A stretch of DNA of 64,000 nucleotides from Rhodobacterales bacterium (GCA_002748285.1 PDSA01000030.1:1-64000); one strand, 5' to 3'; counted from the stretch's first letter, positions 37,190 through 47,566 are shown. Notes: generated by a model from the sequence alone, not told the origin. Numbers and translations are program-made.

Positions 37190-38059
37190 ATGCCCACTTT
37201 TACCGCCCTGACCACTCTGACCGGCCAGCAACCCGCCCAAGCTCTGGGGGACGCTCTGGAAGCCCTCACACCCGCCCCAACCGGGGTGGGGGTGTTCGAG
37301 GTCGAGGATGGTTCGGGCCTGTGGGAGGTCGGAGGCTATTTCACCGAAGCCCCCGATCTGGCAGGGCTGGCGCTGTTGGCCACGTTGCATGGGGCCAAAG
37401 AATTCGTGGTTTCTGAGCTGCCGGAAACCGACTGGGTGGCGCATGTCAAGCGTCAGCTGGCACCGGTGCAGGCGGGGCGGTTTTTTGTCTATGGCAGCCA
37501 TGACGCCGATCAGGTGCCTGCCGATGCGATCCCCTTGCTGATCGAAGCCGCCATGGCGTTTGGCACCGGCCATCACGGCACCACGCTGGGCTGCTTGCGG
37601 GCGCTGGATGCGCTGGCTGAAGGCGGCTTTGTCGGCCAGAATGTCGCCGATATCGGCTGCGGCACGGCGGTGCTGGCGATGGCGGCGGCGCGGATCTGGC
37701 CCAACCCGGTGCTGGCCAGCGACATCGACGCGCAGGCGGTGGATGTGGCCTGGGCCAATGTGATCAGCAACCAGCTGCAAGACCGGGTGATCTGTCTGGA
37801 GGCCGCAGGGTTCGACGCCCCCGAACTGGCCCAGGCTGCGCCGTTTGATCTGGTTTTCGCCAATATTCTGAAAGGCCCGCTGATCGGTCTGGCCCCGGAT
37901 ATGGCCGAGTCGATTGCACCCGGTGGCTATGCGATTTTATCGGGCATTTTAAACGAACAGGCTGATGAGGTGATTGCGGTTTATACACGCACCGGATTTA
38001 ATCTAATTAAAAGAGATAGCATTGTTGACTGGACCACGCTGACTTTGCGGAAAAAATGA
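37190..38059 (+). CDS. prmA: Ribosomal protein L11 methyltransferase
   Basis: 289 residues from the ATG at 37190 after GGAGAACAAC. It trimethylates ribosomal protein L11 using S-adenosylmethionine. AMAFGTGHHGTTLGCL, ADIGCGTAVLAMAAA (SAM motif I), ASDIDAQAVDVAWAN and the catalytic FANILKGPLIGLAPD are characteristic. An apparent long upstream frame is a shadow of msrA. Confidence 0.92.
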   Translation: MPTFTALTTLTGQQPAQALGDALEALTPAPTGVGVFEVEDGSGLWEVGGYFTEAPDLAGLALLATLHGAKEFVVSELPETDWVAHVKRQLAPVQAGRFFVYGSHDADQVPADAIPLLIEAAMAFGTGHHGTTLGCLRALDALAEGGFVGQNVADIGCGTAVLAMAAARIWPNPVLASDIDAQAVDVAWANVISNQLQDRVICLEAAGFDAPELAQAAPFDLVFANILKGPLIGLAPDMAESIAPGGYAILSGILNEQADEVIAVYTRTGFNLIKRDSIVDWTTLTLRKK

Positions 38060-38172
38060 GCTAAGGCGCTGCATTAATCTTAAATTGTCCTTAATTGCCA
38101 CAATTCTGCCCCATTTGGGAGCGACAATTGTCATTGTTATTGGTGGGGGCCAATAAAGAGTTAGAAACTGCC

Positions 38173-38520
38173 ATGTCTGATGCATATGTCAAAAGTTATG
38201 ATAAGCGCGTGCGCGAGATCAACAAGAAGCACCGCAAGATGGCGCAAGGGGTTGTGCATTCGATCAATCACGATGGTCTGATCATTGCCCGGCCACGCCG
38301 CCGTGGCCCTCGGCTGCCATGGAAAGGCGTCGCTCTGCTGGTGGCAGGTTTCTTTGGCTTCAAAGCGTTTTTGCTAATCAATCTGGGGCCGCAGAGCTTT
38401 GAAGACCGGGTTGCCGCGTTGAATGCCGGCACGACTTTTGAGCGGGTGGGGGGCTATGTGATGACGCTTGACCCTGTGACCGAATTTGTCGCCGAACAGG
38501 TCAGGCCATTTTTGCCCTAA
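38173..38520 (+). CDS. Small single-TM protein, conserved hypothetical
   Basis: 115 residues from the ATG at 38173. Basic N-terminal half (KSYDKRVREINKKHRKMAQG, RPRRRGPR), then one TM helix about residues 50-70 (GVALLVAGFFGFKAFLLINL) and a short outer domain ending VTEFVAEQVRPFLP. Family unknown to me. It is followed by a terminator. Confidence 0.65.
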   Translation: MSDAYVKSYDKRVREINKKHRKMAQGVVHSINHDGLIIARPRRRGPRLPWKGVALLVAGFFGFKAFLLINLGPQSFEDRVAALNAGTTFERVGGYVMTLDPVTEFVAEQVRPFLP

Positions 38521-38559
38521 CACGAAGACGTGTTTTATAATCTGTGATAACCCATTCCC

Positions 38560-38588
38560 AACCGCGCCGGTTTTCGGGCGCGGTTTTT
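38560..38588 (+). terminator. Rho-independent terminator upstream of ruvC
   Basis: AACCGCGCC (38560-38568) pairs with GGCGCGGTT (38577-38585) across an 8-base loop and is followed by TTT. It separates the preceding small gene from the ruv operon. Confidence 0.8.
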
Positions 38589-38669
38589 GGTTTTCTGTTT
38601 GGCAAATGTTCGCCTTTCGTGCTAATTCCGGTGCAACGGTGGTAAAACCGGTCATGAGCAGGAGAAAAC

Positions 38670-39176
38670 ATGCGGGTAATCGGAATTGATCCGGGATTGC
38701 GCAATCTGGGCTGGGGCGTGATTGACGTGGCCGGAACGCGACTGAGCCATGTGCAAAACGGAGTCTGCAAATCTTCTGGCACCGATCTGGCCACGCGGCT
38801 GCTGTCTTTGTTCGAGCAGCTGACGGATATCATCCGCCAATTCGCCCCGGATACAGCCGCGATTGAGCAAACCTTTGTCAACAAAGATGGTGCGGGCAGT
38901 CTGAAGCTGGGGCAGGCGCGGGGCATTGCCTTGCTGGCTCCGGCCCGGGCGGGGCTGAGCATTGGCGAATATGCCCCCAACAAGGTCAAGAAAACCGTGG
39001 TCGGTGTTGGCCATGCCGACAAGGCGCAGATTGCGCATATGGTCAGCCTGCAACTGCCCGGCGCGGTGCTGGCCGGGCCGGATGCCGCCGATGCTCTGGC
39101 GATTGCCATCTGCCACGCCTATCATTTCCAAACCGCAGGCCGTTACGAGGCGGCTCTGAGAAAGGCCAGCGCATGA
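38670..39176 (+). CDS. ruvC: Holliday junction resolvase RuvC
   Basis: 168 residues, start behind GCAGGAG. RuvC cuts Holliday junctions moved by RuvAB. Active-site acidic residues: Asp7 in [14 protein letters not shown], Glu66 in [10 protein letters not shown], and the Asp pair in [16 protein letters not shown]. The stop overlaps ruvA (ATGA). Confidence 0.96.
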   Translation: MRVIGIDPGLRNLGWGVIDVAGTRLSHVQNGVCKSSGTDLATRLLSLFEQLTDIIRQFAPDTAAIEQTFVNKDGAGSLKLGQARGIALLAPARAGLSIGEYAPNKVKKTVVGVGHADKAQIAHMVSLQLPGAVLAGPDAADALAIAICHAYHFQTAGRYEAALRKASA

Positions 39177-39847
39177 TTGGCAAGATTTCGGGCCGTCTGG
39201 AATACCGCGCCGCGGATCACGTTTTGATTGATGTGCGCGGGGTGGGGTATATGGTTTATGTCTCGGAACGCACCATGGCAGCCATGCCCGCTGCTGGCCA
39301 GCAGGTGGCGCTGTTCACCGAATTGCTGGTGCGCGAGGATATTCTGCAACTGTTCGGTTTCCCGACCTTGCTGGAAAAGGAATGGCACCGGCTGTTGGTC
39401 GGGGTGCAGGGGATCGGGGCCAAGGCTTCGCTGGCGATTTTGGGCACGCTGGGGGCCGAAGGCGTCAGCCGCGCGATTGCGCTGGGCGATGTCAATGCGG
39501 TGAAAATGGCCAGAGGCGTGGGGCCGAAAACCGCGCAGCGGGTGGTGCTGGAGCTCAAGGACAAAGCGCCGGCGGTGATGGCCATGGGCGATACCGCGGC
39601 GGCACCCACCGATCTGCCAGAGGACTCCGCGCCGGTGATCGAATCCGACAGCCCGCCGGTTGCCCCCCCGTCAGCGGCCCCCAGCACGGCCAATGCGCAG
39701 TCGGATGCGCTCTCGGCCTTGGCCAATCTGGGCTATAGCCCGAGTGACGCGGCCATGGCGGTGGCACAGGCCGCCGGAGACCTGCCGGATGCTGACACCG
39801 GTGATCTGATCCGCGCCGCGCTCAAGCTGCTGGCTCCGAAAGGCTGA
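39173..39847 (+). CDS. ruvA: Holliday junction branch-migration protein RuvA
   Basis: 224 residues. OB-fold N-terminus [20 protein letters not shown], two helix-hairpin-helix elements ([39 protein letters not shown]) and a C-terminal UBA-like domain ([20 protein letters not shown]). It binds the four-way junction and recruits RuvB. The linker between domains II and III is Pro/Ala rich. Confidence 0.96.
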   Translation: MIGKISGRLEYRAADHVLIDVRGVGYMVYVSERTMAAMPAAGQQVALFTELLVREDILQLFGFPTLLEKEWHRLLVGVQGIGAKASLAILGTLGAEGVSRAIALGDVNAVKMARGVGPKTAQRVVLELKDKAPAVMAMGDTAAAPTDLPEDSAPVIESDSPPVAPPSAAPSTANAQSDALSALANLGYSPSDAAMAVAQAAGDLPDADTGDLIRAALKLLAPKG

Positions 39848-39851
39848 GAAG

Positions 39852-40871
39852 ATGACAGATCCCGACCCGCTGCTGCGTCCACAACCGCGCCCCGAAGATC
39901 AGGACCGCGCCCTGCGTCCGCAATTTCTGAAGGATTTCATCGGTCAGGCCGAGGCCCGCGCCAATCTGCAAGTGTTCATCCAGAGCGCCAATATGCGCAA
40001 ACAGGCCATGGATCATGTGTTGTTCCATGGCCCACCGGGGCTGGGCAAAACCACGTTGGCGCAGATCATGGCCCGCGAATTGGGGGTGAATTTTCGCATG
40101 ACCAGCGGCCCGGTGCTGGCCAAGGCCGGCGATCTGGCAGCGATTTTGACCAATCTGGAATCGGGTGATGTGTTGTTCATCGACGAAATCCACCGCCTCA
40201 ACCCGGTGGTGGAAGAGGTGCTTTACCCGGCGCTGGAAGATTTCGAGCTGGATCTGGTGATCGGCGAAGGCCCGGCGGCGCGCACCGTGCGCATCGAATT
40301 GCAGCCTTTCACGCTGGTTGGGGCCACTACCCGCATGGGGTTGTTGACGACTCCGCTGCGGGATCGGTTTGGCATTCCGGTGCGATTGCAGTTTTACGCG
40401 GTGGACGAACTGCACCAGATCGTTATGCGCGGTGCGCATCTGCTGGGGGTGAATTGTGACGCAGACGGTGCCCATGAAATTGCCAAACGCGCCCGTGGCA
40501 CCCCGCGCATTGCCGGGCGTTTGCTGCGCCGAGTGGTGGATTTCGCGGTGGTGCAGGCTGGCGGTCAGGTCAGCAAAGAACTGGCCGATGCGGCGCTGAC
40601 CCGGCTGGGGGTCGACCATCTGGGGCTGGACGGAGCGGATCGGCGTTATCTGCGTCTGGTGGCGGAAAATTATGGCGGCGGCCCGGTCGGGGTGGAGACC
40701 ATCAGTGCCGCCTTGTCCGAAAGCCGGGATTCGCTGGAAGATGTGATCGAGCCCTATTTGCTGCAACAAGGCCTGATCCAACGCACCCCGCGCGGGCGGA
40801 TGCTGGCGGCCAAGGCTTGGGCGCATCTGGGCTTGGCCCCGCCAAAGCGGGCCGATGATTTGTTTGATTAG
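39852..40871 (+). CDS. ruvB: Holliday junction helicase RuvB
   Basis: 339 residues, AAA+ motor of branch migration. Walker [18 protein letters not shown], Walker [11 protein letters not shown], sensor and arginine-finger region [19 protein letters not shown], and a winged-helix C-terminus ending with [11 protein letters not shown]. It starts 4 bases after ruvA. Its stop codon abuts an eroded MITE-like copy. Confidence 0.97.
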   Translation: MTDPDPLLRPQPRPEDQDRALRPQFLKDFIGQAEARANLQVFIQSANMRKQAMDHVLFHGPPGLGKTTLAQIMARELGVNFRMTSGPVLAKAGDLAAILTNLESGDVLFIDEIHRLNPVVEEVLYPALEDFELDLVIGEGPAARTVRIELQPFTLVGATTRMGLLTTPLRDRFGIPVRLQFYAVDELHQIVMRGAHLLGVNCDADGAHEIAKRARGTPRIAGRLLRRVVDFAVVQAGGQVSKELADAALTRLGVDHLGLDGADRRYLRLVAENYGGGPVGVETISAALSESRDSLEDVIEPYLLQQGLIQRTPRGRMLAAKAWAHLGLAPPKRADDLFD

Positions 40872-40948
40872 AGCACTGCATAAGGGTGTGGACCTATGAG
40901 CCGTCCCACCCGGCGTTCTGGAAGTTATACGGCATTTTGCAGAGGTCT
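40872..40948. mobile_element. Eroded 77-bp copy of the MITE-like element
   Basis: The right end read in reverse from 40948, AGACCTCTGCAAAATGCCG, matches the left end of the element at 43655 in 22 of 25 positions. The left end AGCACTGCATAAGG resembles it with two missing bases. No target duplication is visible. It lies directly against the ruvB stop. Confidence 0.5.
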
Positions 40949-41014
40949 CTGATTGAGTTTCTCGCCAGAAGCCGCTAAGCCATGCCCGCCCCGATCCGGC
41001 GGGCGCAGGATAAG

Positions 41015-41689
41015 ATGGAGACCGCACAGATGATGACTCCCGAGCAGATCGAACAGCATTTCACCGATGCCAAAGGCAATTACGCCTTCGCCCGCTGGGG
41101 CCGCCCGATTGTGCCGGTGGTGTTCGGGGTGGATGACAAAACCCTGAGCGTGATCAAGGGCGCGATCGAGGCGGTTGTGAGCTTGGCGGATCACAAAATG
41201 GCGGAAACCGATGCGCAGCTGGGGGCCAATCTGATGCTGTTCTTTTTCCGCGACTGGGACGAGCTGTTGCAGGTGCCCAAGCTGGGCGAGCTGATCCCAG
41301 ATTTGCCGCCGCTGGTGGCGCGGCTGAAGGCAGCGGGGGCCAACCAATACCGCGCCTTTCGCTTTGACGATGCCGGGGCGATTCAGGCGTGTTTTTCCTT
41401 TATCCGCATGGATCAGGCAATGTCCGAACTGCCGGCCGAGACTCTGGTTCTGGGGCAGGCGGTGCAGGCGATGCTGCTGTGGTCGGCGGCGGCTTTTGCC
41501 GAAAAATCGCCCTTGGCGGTGCTGCCGGAAAGCGGCGCAACCGTGCTGCGCCCGGAAATTGGAGCGCTGATCTCGGTGGCTTATGACCCGACCATGCCGG
41601 CCTGTGCGGCGGACAAATCCCACGCGTTGCGGCTGTTTGCACGGCTGTCGACGGTTGCGGATCAGATCGAACAGATTTCTGAGGGATAG
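41015..41689 (+). CDS. Conserved hypothetical protein
   Basis: 224 residues from the ATG at 41015 (AGGA five bases upstream); a second start at 41030 is possible. No motif, signal peptide or TM is apparent. Blocks such as YAFARWGRPIVPVVFGVDD and AETDAQLGANLMLFFFRDWD suggest a folded cytoplasmic protein. I do not assign a function. It is convergent with the dehydratase gene. Confidence 0.7.
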   Translation: METAQMMTPEQIEQHFTDAKGNYAFARWGRPIVPVVFGVDDKTLSVIKGAIEAVVSLADHKMAETDAQLGANLMLFFFRDWDELLQVPKLGELIPDLPPLVARLKAAGANQYRAFRFDDAGAIQACFSFIRMDQAMSELPAETLVLGQAVQAMLLWSAAAFAEKSPLAVLPESGATVLRPEIGALISVAYDPTMPACAADKSHALRLFARLSTVADQIEQISEG

Positions 41690-41710
41690 GCTATATTCCG
41701 GCTATGTGTG

Positions 41711-42685
41711 TTAGCTGGCATATCCCTCCAGCGCCCGGGTGAACATATCCGCATCCACATTGCCACCAGAGGCGACACAGATCAGCGTGTCGGCCTCAAT
41801 GCGCTCGCCATGAAACAGCGCTGCCGCCAGCGCCACCGCGCCACCGGGTTCCAGCACGATTTTCAGCCGTTGAAACGCCGCCGCCATAGCGTGCAGCGCG
41901 TCCTGATCCGACACCACCAATCCGGCTTTGCAGAGCCGTTTCATATGCTCAAAGGTCAGCTGCCCCGGCGATGGGGTGACGATGGCGTCACAGATCGACC
42001 GCGCCGAGGGGGCGTTGGTTTCGATCTGACCACTTTTTAAGGAACGCGCCACATCGTCACAGCCCTCTGGCTCGACCGGATGCACCGACATGTCCGGGGC
42101 TTGTTCGGCCAGAGCCAGAGCAATGCCCGAGGTCAGCCCTCCGCCGCCGCAAGGCACCAGAACCGCCGCCTGCCGGATGCCCAGATCATGGGCCTGAGCG
42201 GCGATCTCGAGCCCGACAGTGCCTTGCCCGGCAATCACCTGCGGGTCATCAAATGGCTTGATCAGGGTCAGGCCACGCTGATCCGCCAGCTGCGCTCCGA
42301 TCTGGTCGCGGTCTTGAGCGTGGCGGTCATACAGCACCACCTCGGCCCCCAGCGCCTTGGTGTTGGCGATTTTCAGCTGTGGCGCATCGGCGGGCATGAT
42401 GATGACGGCGCTGGTATCGTGTTTGCGTGCCGCCAGCGCGATGCCCTGCGCATGATTGCCGGAGGAATAAGCGATCACCCCCTTGGCACGTTGCGCCGGC
42501 GGCAAGGCCGAAATCGCCGACCACGCGCCGCGGATTTTGAAGGATCCGGTGTGTTGCAGGCATTCGGCCTTGATCAGTAGCCGTTTGCCGGCAATCTGAT
42601 CCAGAAAGGGCGATGACAGCAAGGGCGTGCGCCGGATATGCCCGGATAGGCGGGCGGCGGCGTCTTGGATCATCTGGTGGTTCAT
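41711..42685 (-). CDS. PLP-dependent threonine/serine dehydratase family enzyme
   Basis: 324 residues of fold-type II PLP enzymes. Schiff-base Lys50 in HTGSFKIRGAWSA, substrate loop SSGNHAQGIALAA, phosphate-binding glycine run VPCGGGGLTSG and C-terminal VASGGNVDAD. Length without an ACT domain fits catabolic threonine dehydratase or serine racemase; threo-3-hydroxyaspartate ammonia-lyases look the same at this level, so no symbol is given. The start overlaps the hydrolase stop (ATGA). Confidence 0.82.
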   Translation of the reverse strand: MNHQMIQDAAARLSGHIRRTPLLSSPFLDQIAGKRLLIKAECLQHTGSFKIRGAWSAISALPPAQRAKGVIAYSSGNHAQGIALAARKHDTSAVIIMPADAPQLKIANTKALGAEVVLYDRHAQDRDQIGAQLADQRGLTLIKPFDDPQVIAGQGTVGLEIAAQAHDLGIRQAAVLVPCGGGGLTSGIALALAEQAPDMSVHPVEPEGCDDVARSLKSGQIETNAPSARSICDAIVTPSPGQLTFEHMKRLCKAGLVVSDQDALHAMAAAFQRLKIVLEPGGAVALAAALFHGERIEADTLICVASGGNVDADMFTRALEGYAS

Positions 42686-43503
42686 CGGATGGCCTCTATG
42701 AATGCGTGGATGGCGGTCAGGCTTTGGGGTTCGTCCAGAAACGGGATATGGCCGCGATCAGGCACCTCGGCCCAGATCATATCCGGGCGGCAGCGGCGCA
42801 TTTCGGCGGCGGTTTTGGCGCTGAGGATATCCGAATTTGCCCCACGGATCAGCGCCAATGGCAGGCCGCCAAGCGCGTCAAACAGAGGCCACAGATCGGG
42901 CAGCGGCTGATGGCGGCCGGCGCTGAAAGCCTGACGCAAATCCGGGTCGTAATTCAGCGCCAGCCCGTGGGCGGTTTCGTCAAACAGGTGATGGGCATCC
43001 TGCAGCCAGCGCTCCATCGGCACATTGGCAAAGCCGGGCATTTTGCTGCGGGCAATGGCGGCCTGTTCATAGCTTTGAAACCGCGGCGGGATGCCCAGAT
43101 AGGTGTCGATCACCTCCAGCCCCTTTGGGGCGATCTCGGGCCCGATATCGTTGAGCAGCACCCCGCTGAGCCGTTGTTTGGCGGTGGCGGCCAGTGTCAT
43201 GGCAATCAGCCCGCCGCGCGAGGTGCCGATGATTGCGGCGCGTTCGATGTTCAGGTGGTCGAGCAATTCCAGCACATCGCGGGCCTCGGTGGGGATGTCA
43301 TAGCTTTCGGGCCGCGCCCAGCCGGAGGCTCCACGCCCGCGATAGTCAGGCCGGATCAGGCGGCAATCTGGCAGATGCGGGGCGAGAAAGTCGAAATCGC
43401 GCCCATTGCGGGTCAGCCCCGGCAGGCACAGCACCACCGGGCCGCTGCCCTGATCGCGATAGGCCAGCCGGATGCCGTCAGAGCTGGTGAAAAACTGCGT
43501 CAT
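42682..43503 (-). CDS. Alpha/beta hydrolase
   Basis: 273 residues from the ATG at 43503. Oxyanion and core pattern LAYRDQGSGPVVLCLPGLTR, DYRGRGASGWA, nucleophile elbow GTSRGG (Ser) and late His in PDRGHIPFLDEP. Substrate unknown. It is co-transcribed with the dehydratase through a 4-base overlap. No clear ribosome-binding site; a GTG at 43518 is an alternative start. Confidence 0.8.
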   Translation of the reverse strand: MTQFFTSSDGIRLAYRDQGSGPVVLCLPGLTRNGRDFDFLAPHLPDCRLIRPDYRGRGASGWARPESYDIPTEARDVLELLDHLNIERAAIIGTSRGGLIAMTLAATAKQRLSGVLLNDIGPEIAPKGLEVIDTYLGIPPRFQSYEQAAIARSKMPGFANVPMERWLQDAHHLFDETAHGLALNYDPDLRQAFSAGRHQPLPDLWPLFDALGGLPLALIRGANSDILSAKTAAEMRRCRPDMIWAEVPDRGHIPFLDEPQSLTAIHAFIEAIR

Positions 43504-43654
43504 GGCCGGCCGAACCACCGGTGGGGCCGTGCGGGGCAGGGGGTGTTGGGCATGGGGCGGCTCCTTGTTTTTACAACAGGCGCGTCTGCGAATGGATCAG
43601 GCAAACGGCGCGTGGCTCAAAGGCTAGAGCATATCGCGGCGGATTGGCAATAAA

Positions 43655-43872
43655 AGACCTCTGCATAATGCCGCATAATGTCAATAACGCGGGGATGCGC
43701 CTGCCTGGGTAGGCGCTTATGTCGGACATGGATGCTAACGCTGTTTGCGAATAAGTCGTTTTGTTTTCGTGTGTTGAGAGGTTTTTTGCGCCTGCCGGGG
43801 GGCAGGCAGGCGCATCCCGGCCTGTCGGCCGGGCGGGACATTGATAGGGAACGCAGCTTTATGCAGAGGTCT
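43655..43872. mobile_element. 218-bp MITE-like element with terminal inverted repeats and TAAA duplication
   Basis: The left end AGACCTCTGCATAATGCCGC and the reverse of the right end AGACCTCTGCATAAAGCTGC match at 18 of 20 bases. Both ends are flanked by TAAA (43651-43654 and 43873-43876), a 4-bp target duplication. The interior holds GC-rich palindromic patches around GATGCGCCTGCCTG seen twice and no open frame that could encode a transposase. It occupies the 393-bp gap between the hydrolase and fabI, in which I see no gene. Confidence 0.72.
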
Positions 43873-43896
43873 TAAAAAACACTCCAGTCCCGAGCC

Positions 43897-44685
43897 CTAC
43901 AGATTTTCGGTTTGCGCCATGCCCAGAATGTGAAAGCCGCCATCCACATGGATGATCTCGCCCGTTGTGCAAGCCCCGGCATCCGAGGCCAGATAGACCG
44001 CCGTGCCGCCGACTGCCTCAAGCGTGGCGTTGGCGCGCAGCGGAGCGTTGGCTTCGGTGTGGCGATAGGTTTTACGCGCCCCGCCAATCGCTGCCCCGGC
44101 CAGGGTTTTCATCGGCCCCGGCGAGATCGCGTTCACCCGGATGCCCTCGGGCCCCAGATCATTGGCCAGATACCGCACCGAGCTTTCCAGCGCCGCCTTG
44201 GCCACACCCATCACATTATAATAGGGCGTCACCCGGTTGGAGCCCTGAAAGGTGAGCGTCAGCACCGTGCCGCCATCTTTCATCAGCGGCGCGGCGCGGC
44301 GGGCCACGTCGATCAGTGAATAGCAGGAAATATCCAGCGAGTTCTTGAAATTGTCGCGGCTGGTGTTCACGAAACGCCCGGTCAGCTCATTCTTGTCGGA
44401 AAAGGCCAGCGCATGGACGATGAAATCCAGCTGCCCCCATTGCTGCTCGATCTGCGGAAAAGCCGCATCCAGAGAGGCATCATCGGTCACATCCACATCC
44501 AGTAGAATACTCGCGCCCAGCTGTTCGGCCAGTGGCGCAACCCGTTTGCCAAAGGCTTCGCCCTGATAGGTCAGTGCCAGCTCGGCCCCCGCATTCGCCA
44601 TGGCCGAGGCAATCCCGAAAGCGATCGAGCGGTTATTGGCAACGCCCATGACAAGACCGCGCTTGCCTTTCAGTAAATCCGACAT
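43897..44685 (-). CDS. fabI: Enoyl-[acyl-carrier-protein] reductase FabI
   Basis: 262 residues, NADH-dependent last step of fatty-acid elongation. LKGKRGLVMGVANNRSIAFG is the FabI nucleotide site; the catalytic pair Tyr156 and Lys163 lies in TPYYNVMGVAKAALE, the YX6K spacing of FabI. Last gene of the leftward fabA-fabB-fabI operon. Confidence 0.95.
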   Translation of the reverse strand: MSDLLKGKRGLVMGVANNRSIAFGIASAMANAGAELALTYQGEAFGKRVAPLAEQLGASILLDVDVTDDASLDAAFPQIEQQWGQLDFIVHALAFSDKNELTGRFVNTSRDNFKNSLDISCYSLIDVARRAAPLMKDGGTVLTLTFQGSNRVTPYYNVMGVAKAALESSVRYLANDLGPEGIRVNAISPGPMKTLAGAAIGGARKTYRHTEANAPLRANATLEAVGGTAVYLASDAGACTTGEIIHVDGGFHILGMAQTENL

Positions 44686-44694
44686 GTTGATTAT

Positions 44695-45921
44695 CTACCC
44701 GTGATATTTGCTCATGGCGATGGTGCCATTGGTGCCACCAAATCCAAAGCTGTTGGAAAGAACCGTGTCAAGCCCGGCATTTTCGACGAATTCGGTGCAG
44801 ATTTCATCTGGATGAATTTCCGGGTCCAGCTCGGTGATATTGGCCGAAGGCGGGATGAAATCGCCCTGCATCATGATCAGGCTATAGATCGCCTCATGCA
44901 CGCCGGCACCACCCAGACAGTGGCCGGTCAGCGATTTGGTTGAGGTGATCAGCGGGGTGTTGCCTTCGCCAAAGACGCTGCGCACGGCTTTGACTTCGGT
45001 CACATCGCCAGCCGGGGTCGAAGTGCCGTGGGCGTTGATATAGCCGACCTTGCGGTCTCCGATGGTGGACAGGGCCAGTTGCATCGAACGCTCGGCCCCT
45101 TCGCCGGAGGGGGCCACCATGTCGTGGCCGTCGGAAGTGGCGCCATAGCCGGTGACTTCGGCGTAAATCTTCGCCCCACGGGCCAGCGCGTGTTCCAGCT
45201 CTTCCAACACCAGAACCCCGCCACCGCCGGCAATCACAAAGCCATCGCGGGTGGCGTCAAAAGCGCGCGAGGCGGTTTCCGGGGCATCGTTATATTTGCT
45301 CGACATCGCGCCCATGGCGTCAAACAGGCAGGACAGGGTCCAGTCCAGCTCTTCGCCGCCGCCGGCAAAGACCACATCCTGCTTGCCGAACTGGATCTGC
45401 TCAACCCCGTTGCCGATACAGTGCAGCGAGGTGGTGCAGGCCGAGGTGATCGAATAATTCACCCCTTTGATCTTGAACGGAGTCGCCAGACAGGCCGAAT
45501 TGGTCGAGGACATGCAGCGCGTCACCATGAACGGGCCCATGCGTTTGGGGCTGCCTTTTTCCTTGACGATCTTATGCGCCTGAAAAAAGTTCGAGGTCGA
45601 TGGGCCGCCAGAGCCCATGATCATACCGGTGCGGGGGTTGGACACCTCGTTTGGTTCCAGCCCGCTATCGGCAATTGCCTGTTCCATGGCGATGAAATTA
45701 TACGCTGCCCCCGGGCCCATGAAACGCATATTGCGCTTGTCGATATGCTCCGTCACGTCGATTTTCGGCAGACCGTGGATCTGGCTGCGAAAGCCGTTTT
45801 CGGCATATTCCGGGGCGGCGACGATACCGGATTTGCTGTTGCGCAGCGAGTCGGTGACTTCTTTGACATTGTTGCCGATAGACGAAACAATGCCCATCCC
45901 GGTGATAACAACACGACGCAT
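44695..45921 (-). CDS. fabB: Beta-ketoacyl-ACP synthase I FabB
   Basis: 408 residues. Condensing enzyme needed with FabA for unsaturated fatty acids. Catalytic Cys162 in [11 protein letters not shown], His in [12 protein letters not shown] and His in [11 protein letters not shown]. It follows fabA after 23 bases. Confidence 0.96.
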   Translation of the reverse strand: MRRVVITGMGIVSSIGNNVKEVTDSLRNSKSGIVAAPEYAENGFRSQIHGLPKIDVTEHIDKRNMRFMGPGAAYNFIAMEQAIADSGLEPNEVSNPRTGMIMGSGGPSTSNFFQAHKIVKEKGSPKRMGPFMVTRCMSSTNSACLATPFKIKGVNYSITSACTTSLHCIGNGVEQIQFGKQDVVFAGGGEELDWTLSCLFDAMGAMSSKYNDAPETASRAFDATRDGFVIAGGGGVLVLEELEHALARGAKIYAEVTGYGATSDGHDMVAPSGEGAERSMQLALSTIGDRKVGYINAHGTSTPAGDVTEVKAVRSVFGEGNTPLITSTKSLTGHCLGGAGVHEAIYSLIMMQGDFIPPSANITELDPEIHPDEICTEFVENAGLDTVLSNSFGFGGTNGTIAMSKYHG

Positions 45922-45944
45922 TGGCGTTCTCCTTGAATTAAGCG

Positions 45945-46457
45945 CTAGTCTTTTGCGGCGGCCAAGCCGACCTTCATATCCTTGACCGAATAGATCTGCT
46001 CGCCATCGGCGATGATGATACCATCGGCGACCCCCATCTTCAAACGCCGGTCAATGACGCGGTGGAAATCAATGTGGTAGGTGATCATTTTGGTGTCAGG
46101 CGTGACCATGCCGGAAAATTTCACATCTCCGGCCCCCAGAGCAAAACCTTGCCCCAGCATCCCGCGCCAGCCCAGATTAAAGCCAGTCAGCTGCCACAGC
46201 CCGTCCAGTCCCAGACAGCCGGGCATCACCGGATTGCCGGGGAAGTGGCATTCAAAGAACCACAGATCCGGGTGGATATCAAACTCGGCAACGATATGAC
46301 CCTTGCCATGTTTGCCCCCATCGGCAGACACTTCGGTAATCCGATCCATCATCAGCATCGGCGGCATTGGCAGCTGCGCATTGCCCGGGCCGAACAATTC
46401 GCCTTGCGCACATTTGATCAGATCGTCTTTGTCAAAACTGCTTGGATATTGGCTCAT
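45945..46457 (-). CDS. fabA: 3-hydroxydecanoyl-ACP dehydratase/isomerase FabA
   Basis: 170 residues. Introduces the cis double bond at C10. Catalytic His71 in [14 protein letters not shown] and Asp85 in [11 protein letters not shown] correspond to His70 and Asp84 of the E. coli enzyme. First gene of the fab operon, divergent from irr with about 190 bp between. Confidence 0.96.
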   Translation of the reverse strand: MSQYPSSFDKDDLIKCAQGELFGPGNAQLPMPPMLMMDRITEVSADGGKHGKGHIVAEFDIHPDLWFFECHFPGNPVMPGCLGLDGLWQLTGFNLGWRGMLGQGFALGAGDVKFSGMVTPDTKMITYHIDFHRVIDRRLKMGVADGIIIADGEQIYSVKDMKVGLAAAKD

Positions 46458-46645
46458 TGAGCAGTGTCCTTTATGGTTTTCATGGTGTTACATGGCGGGT
46501 TTTGCTGCCTTGTATCATTTTGCCTTGAAGGGTTGCAATAGCCAGCGGGTGCAAGAATCCAATATAGATTGCGAGTTATTTGCAATTGAAACTGGCTAAA
46601 TTTATCGACTATAAGGGCGGTGCAATAGCAACGGAAGATATATTC

Positions 46646-47068
46646 ATGACGAAGCAAGCAAATGATCTGGGGGCCCAATGGCTGAGCGGAGCCGGTTTGC
46701 GTCCCACCCGCCAGCGCCTGTCTTTGGCCAGATTGCTGGTCGGCGATGGTAAGGATCGGCATGTGACGGCCGAGAGCCTTTATATGGCGGTGCAGAAGTC
46801 CGGTGAGAAGGTGTCTCTGGCCACGGTTTACAACACGCTGCGGGCGTTTTGTCAGGCCGGGTTGCTGCGCGAGATCATGGTGGATGGCGCGATGAGCTAT
46901 TTCGACACCAATATGACGGATCATCCGCATTTCTTTTGGGAAGACAGCGCCGAAATCATGGATGCCCCCAATGATGATCTGGTGATCAGCCAGCTGCCTT
47001 TGGCCCCGGATGGCAGCGAGATCAGCAAGGTCGATGTGGTGATCCGGCTGCGCAAGACCGATAGCTGA
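46646..47068 (+). CDS. irr: Fur-family iron response regulator Irr
   Basis: 140 residues from the ATG at 46646 (GGAAG upstream). Winged helix with GLRPTRQRLSLARLLVGDG and VSLATVYNTLRAFCQAGLL, then the dimer domain with YFDTNMTDHPHFFWED. In alphaproteobacteria Irr senses haem/iron status; a location divergent from fabA is conserved in Rhodobacterales. The His-rich metal site of true Fur is reduced, as in Irr. Confidence 0.88.
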   Translation: MTKQANDLGAQWLSGAGLRPTRQRLSLARLLVGDGKDRHVTAESLYMAVQKSGEKVSLATVYNTLRAFCQAGLLREIMVDGAMSYFDTNMTDHPHFFWEDSAEIMDAPNDDLVISQLPLAPDGSEISKVDVVIRLRKTDS

Positions 47069-47278
47069 CGCAATCGCGGGCATTTCACAAGCGCTGCTTG
47101 TGTGTGGCCTTTGCGACGGCTTGTCCGCTCGGGCCAGACCGGAATGGGGGCTTGTGGGTGGCATCCCTTTTGCTTAGGCCGGATGGGCAAGAAAACCGCG
47201 CATAAATTCAAGCGCAGCCTTGCGGGTATCCTCGGTCAGAGGTAAAGCCTAACAAAACAGCTAAACCGGAGACCCCAG

Positions 47279-47566
47279 ATGTCGATCAATAAAGAAACCG
47301 CCGCCCGGGTGGCCCATTTGGCCCGGATCCGGGTTGATGATGCGGCCCTGCCTGCGCTGGCCGAAGAGTTCAACGCGATTCTCGGTTTTATTGAACAGCT
47401 CAACGAGGTTGATGTGGACGGGGTCGAGCCGATGACCTCGGTTACTCCGATGCGTCTGAAACGCCGTGATGATGTGGTGACCGACGGCAATCAGGCTGAC
47501 AAAGTTCTCAAAAATGCACCCGATGCCCGCGAGGGTTTCTTTGCTGTGCCAAAAGTGGTGGAGTAA
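47279..47566 (+). CDS. gatC: Asp/Glu-tRNA amidotransferase subunit C
   Basis: 95 residues. [40 protein letters not shown] and [20 protein letters not shown] are the family blocks. It stabilises GatA in the GatCAB complex, which amidates misacylated tRNAs. It is followed after 3 bases by gatA. Confidence 0.96.
   Translation: MSINKETAARVAHLARIRVDDAALPALAEEFNAILGFIEQLNEVDVDGVEPMTSVTPMRLKRRDDVVTDGNQADKVLKNAPDAREGFFAVPKVVE

Noticed and set aside
47160..47240. A minus-strand tail reading LTEDTRKAALEFMRGFLAHP before gatC, perhaps a gene remnant.
   Set aside because: Only about 23 codons between stops, with no start codon; too short to call a pseudogene.
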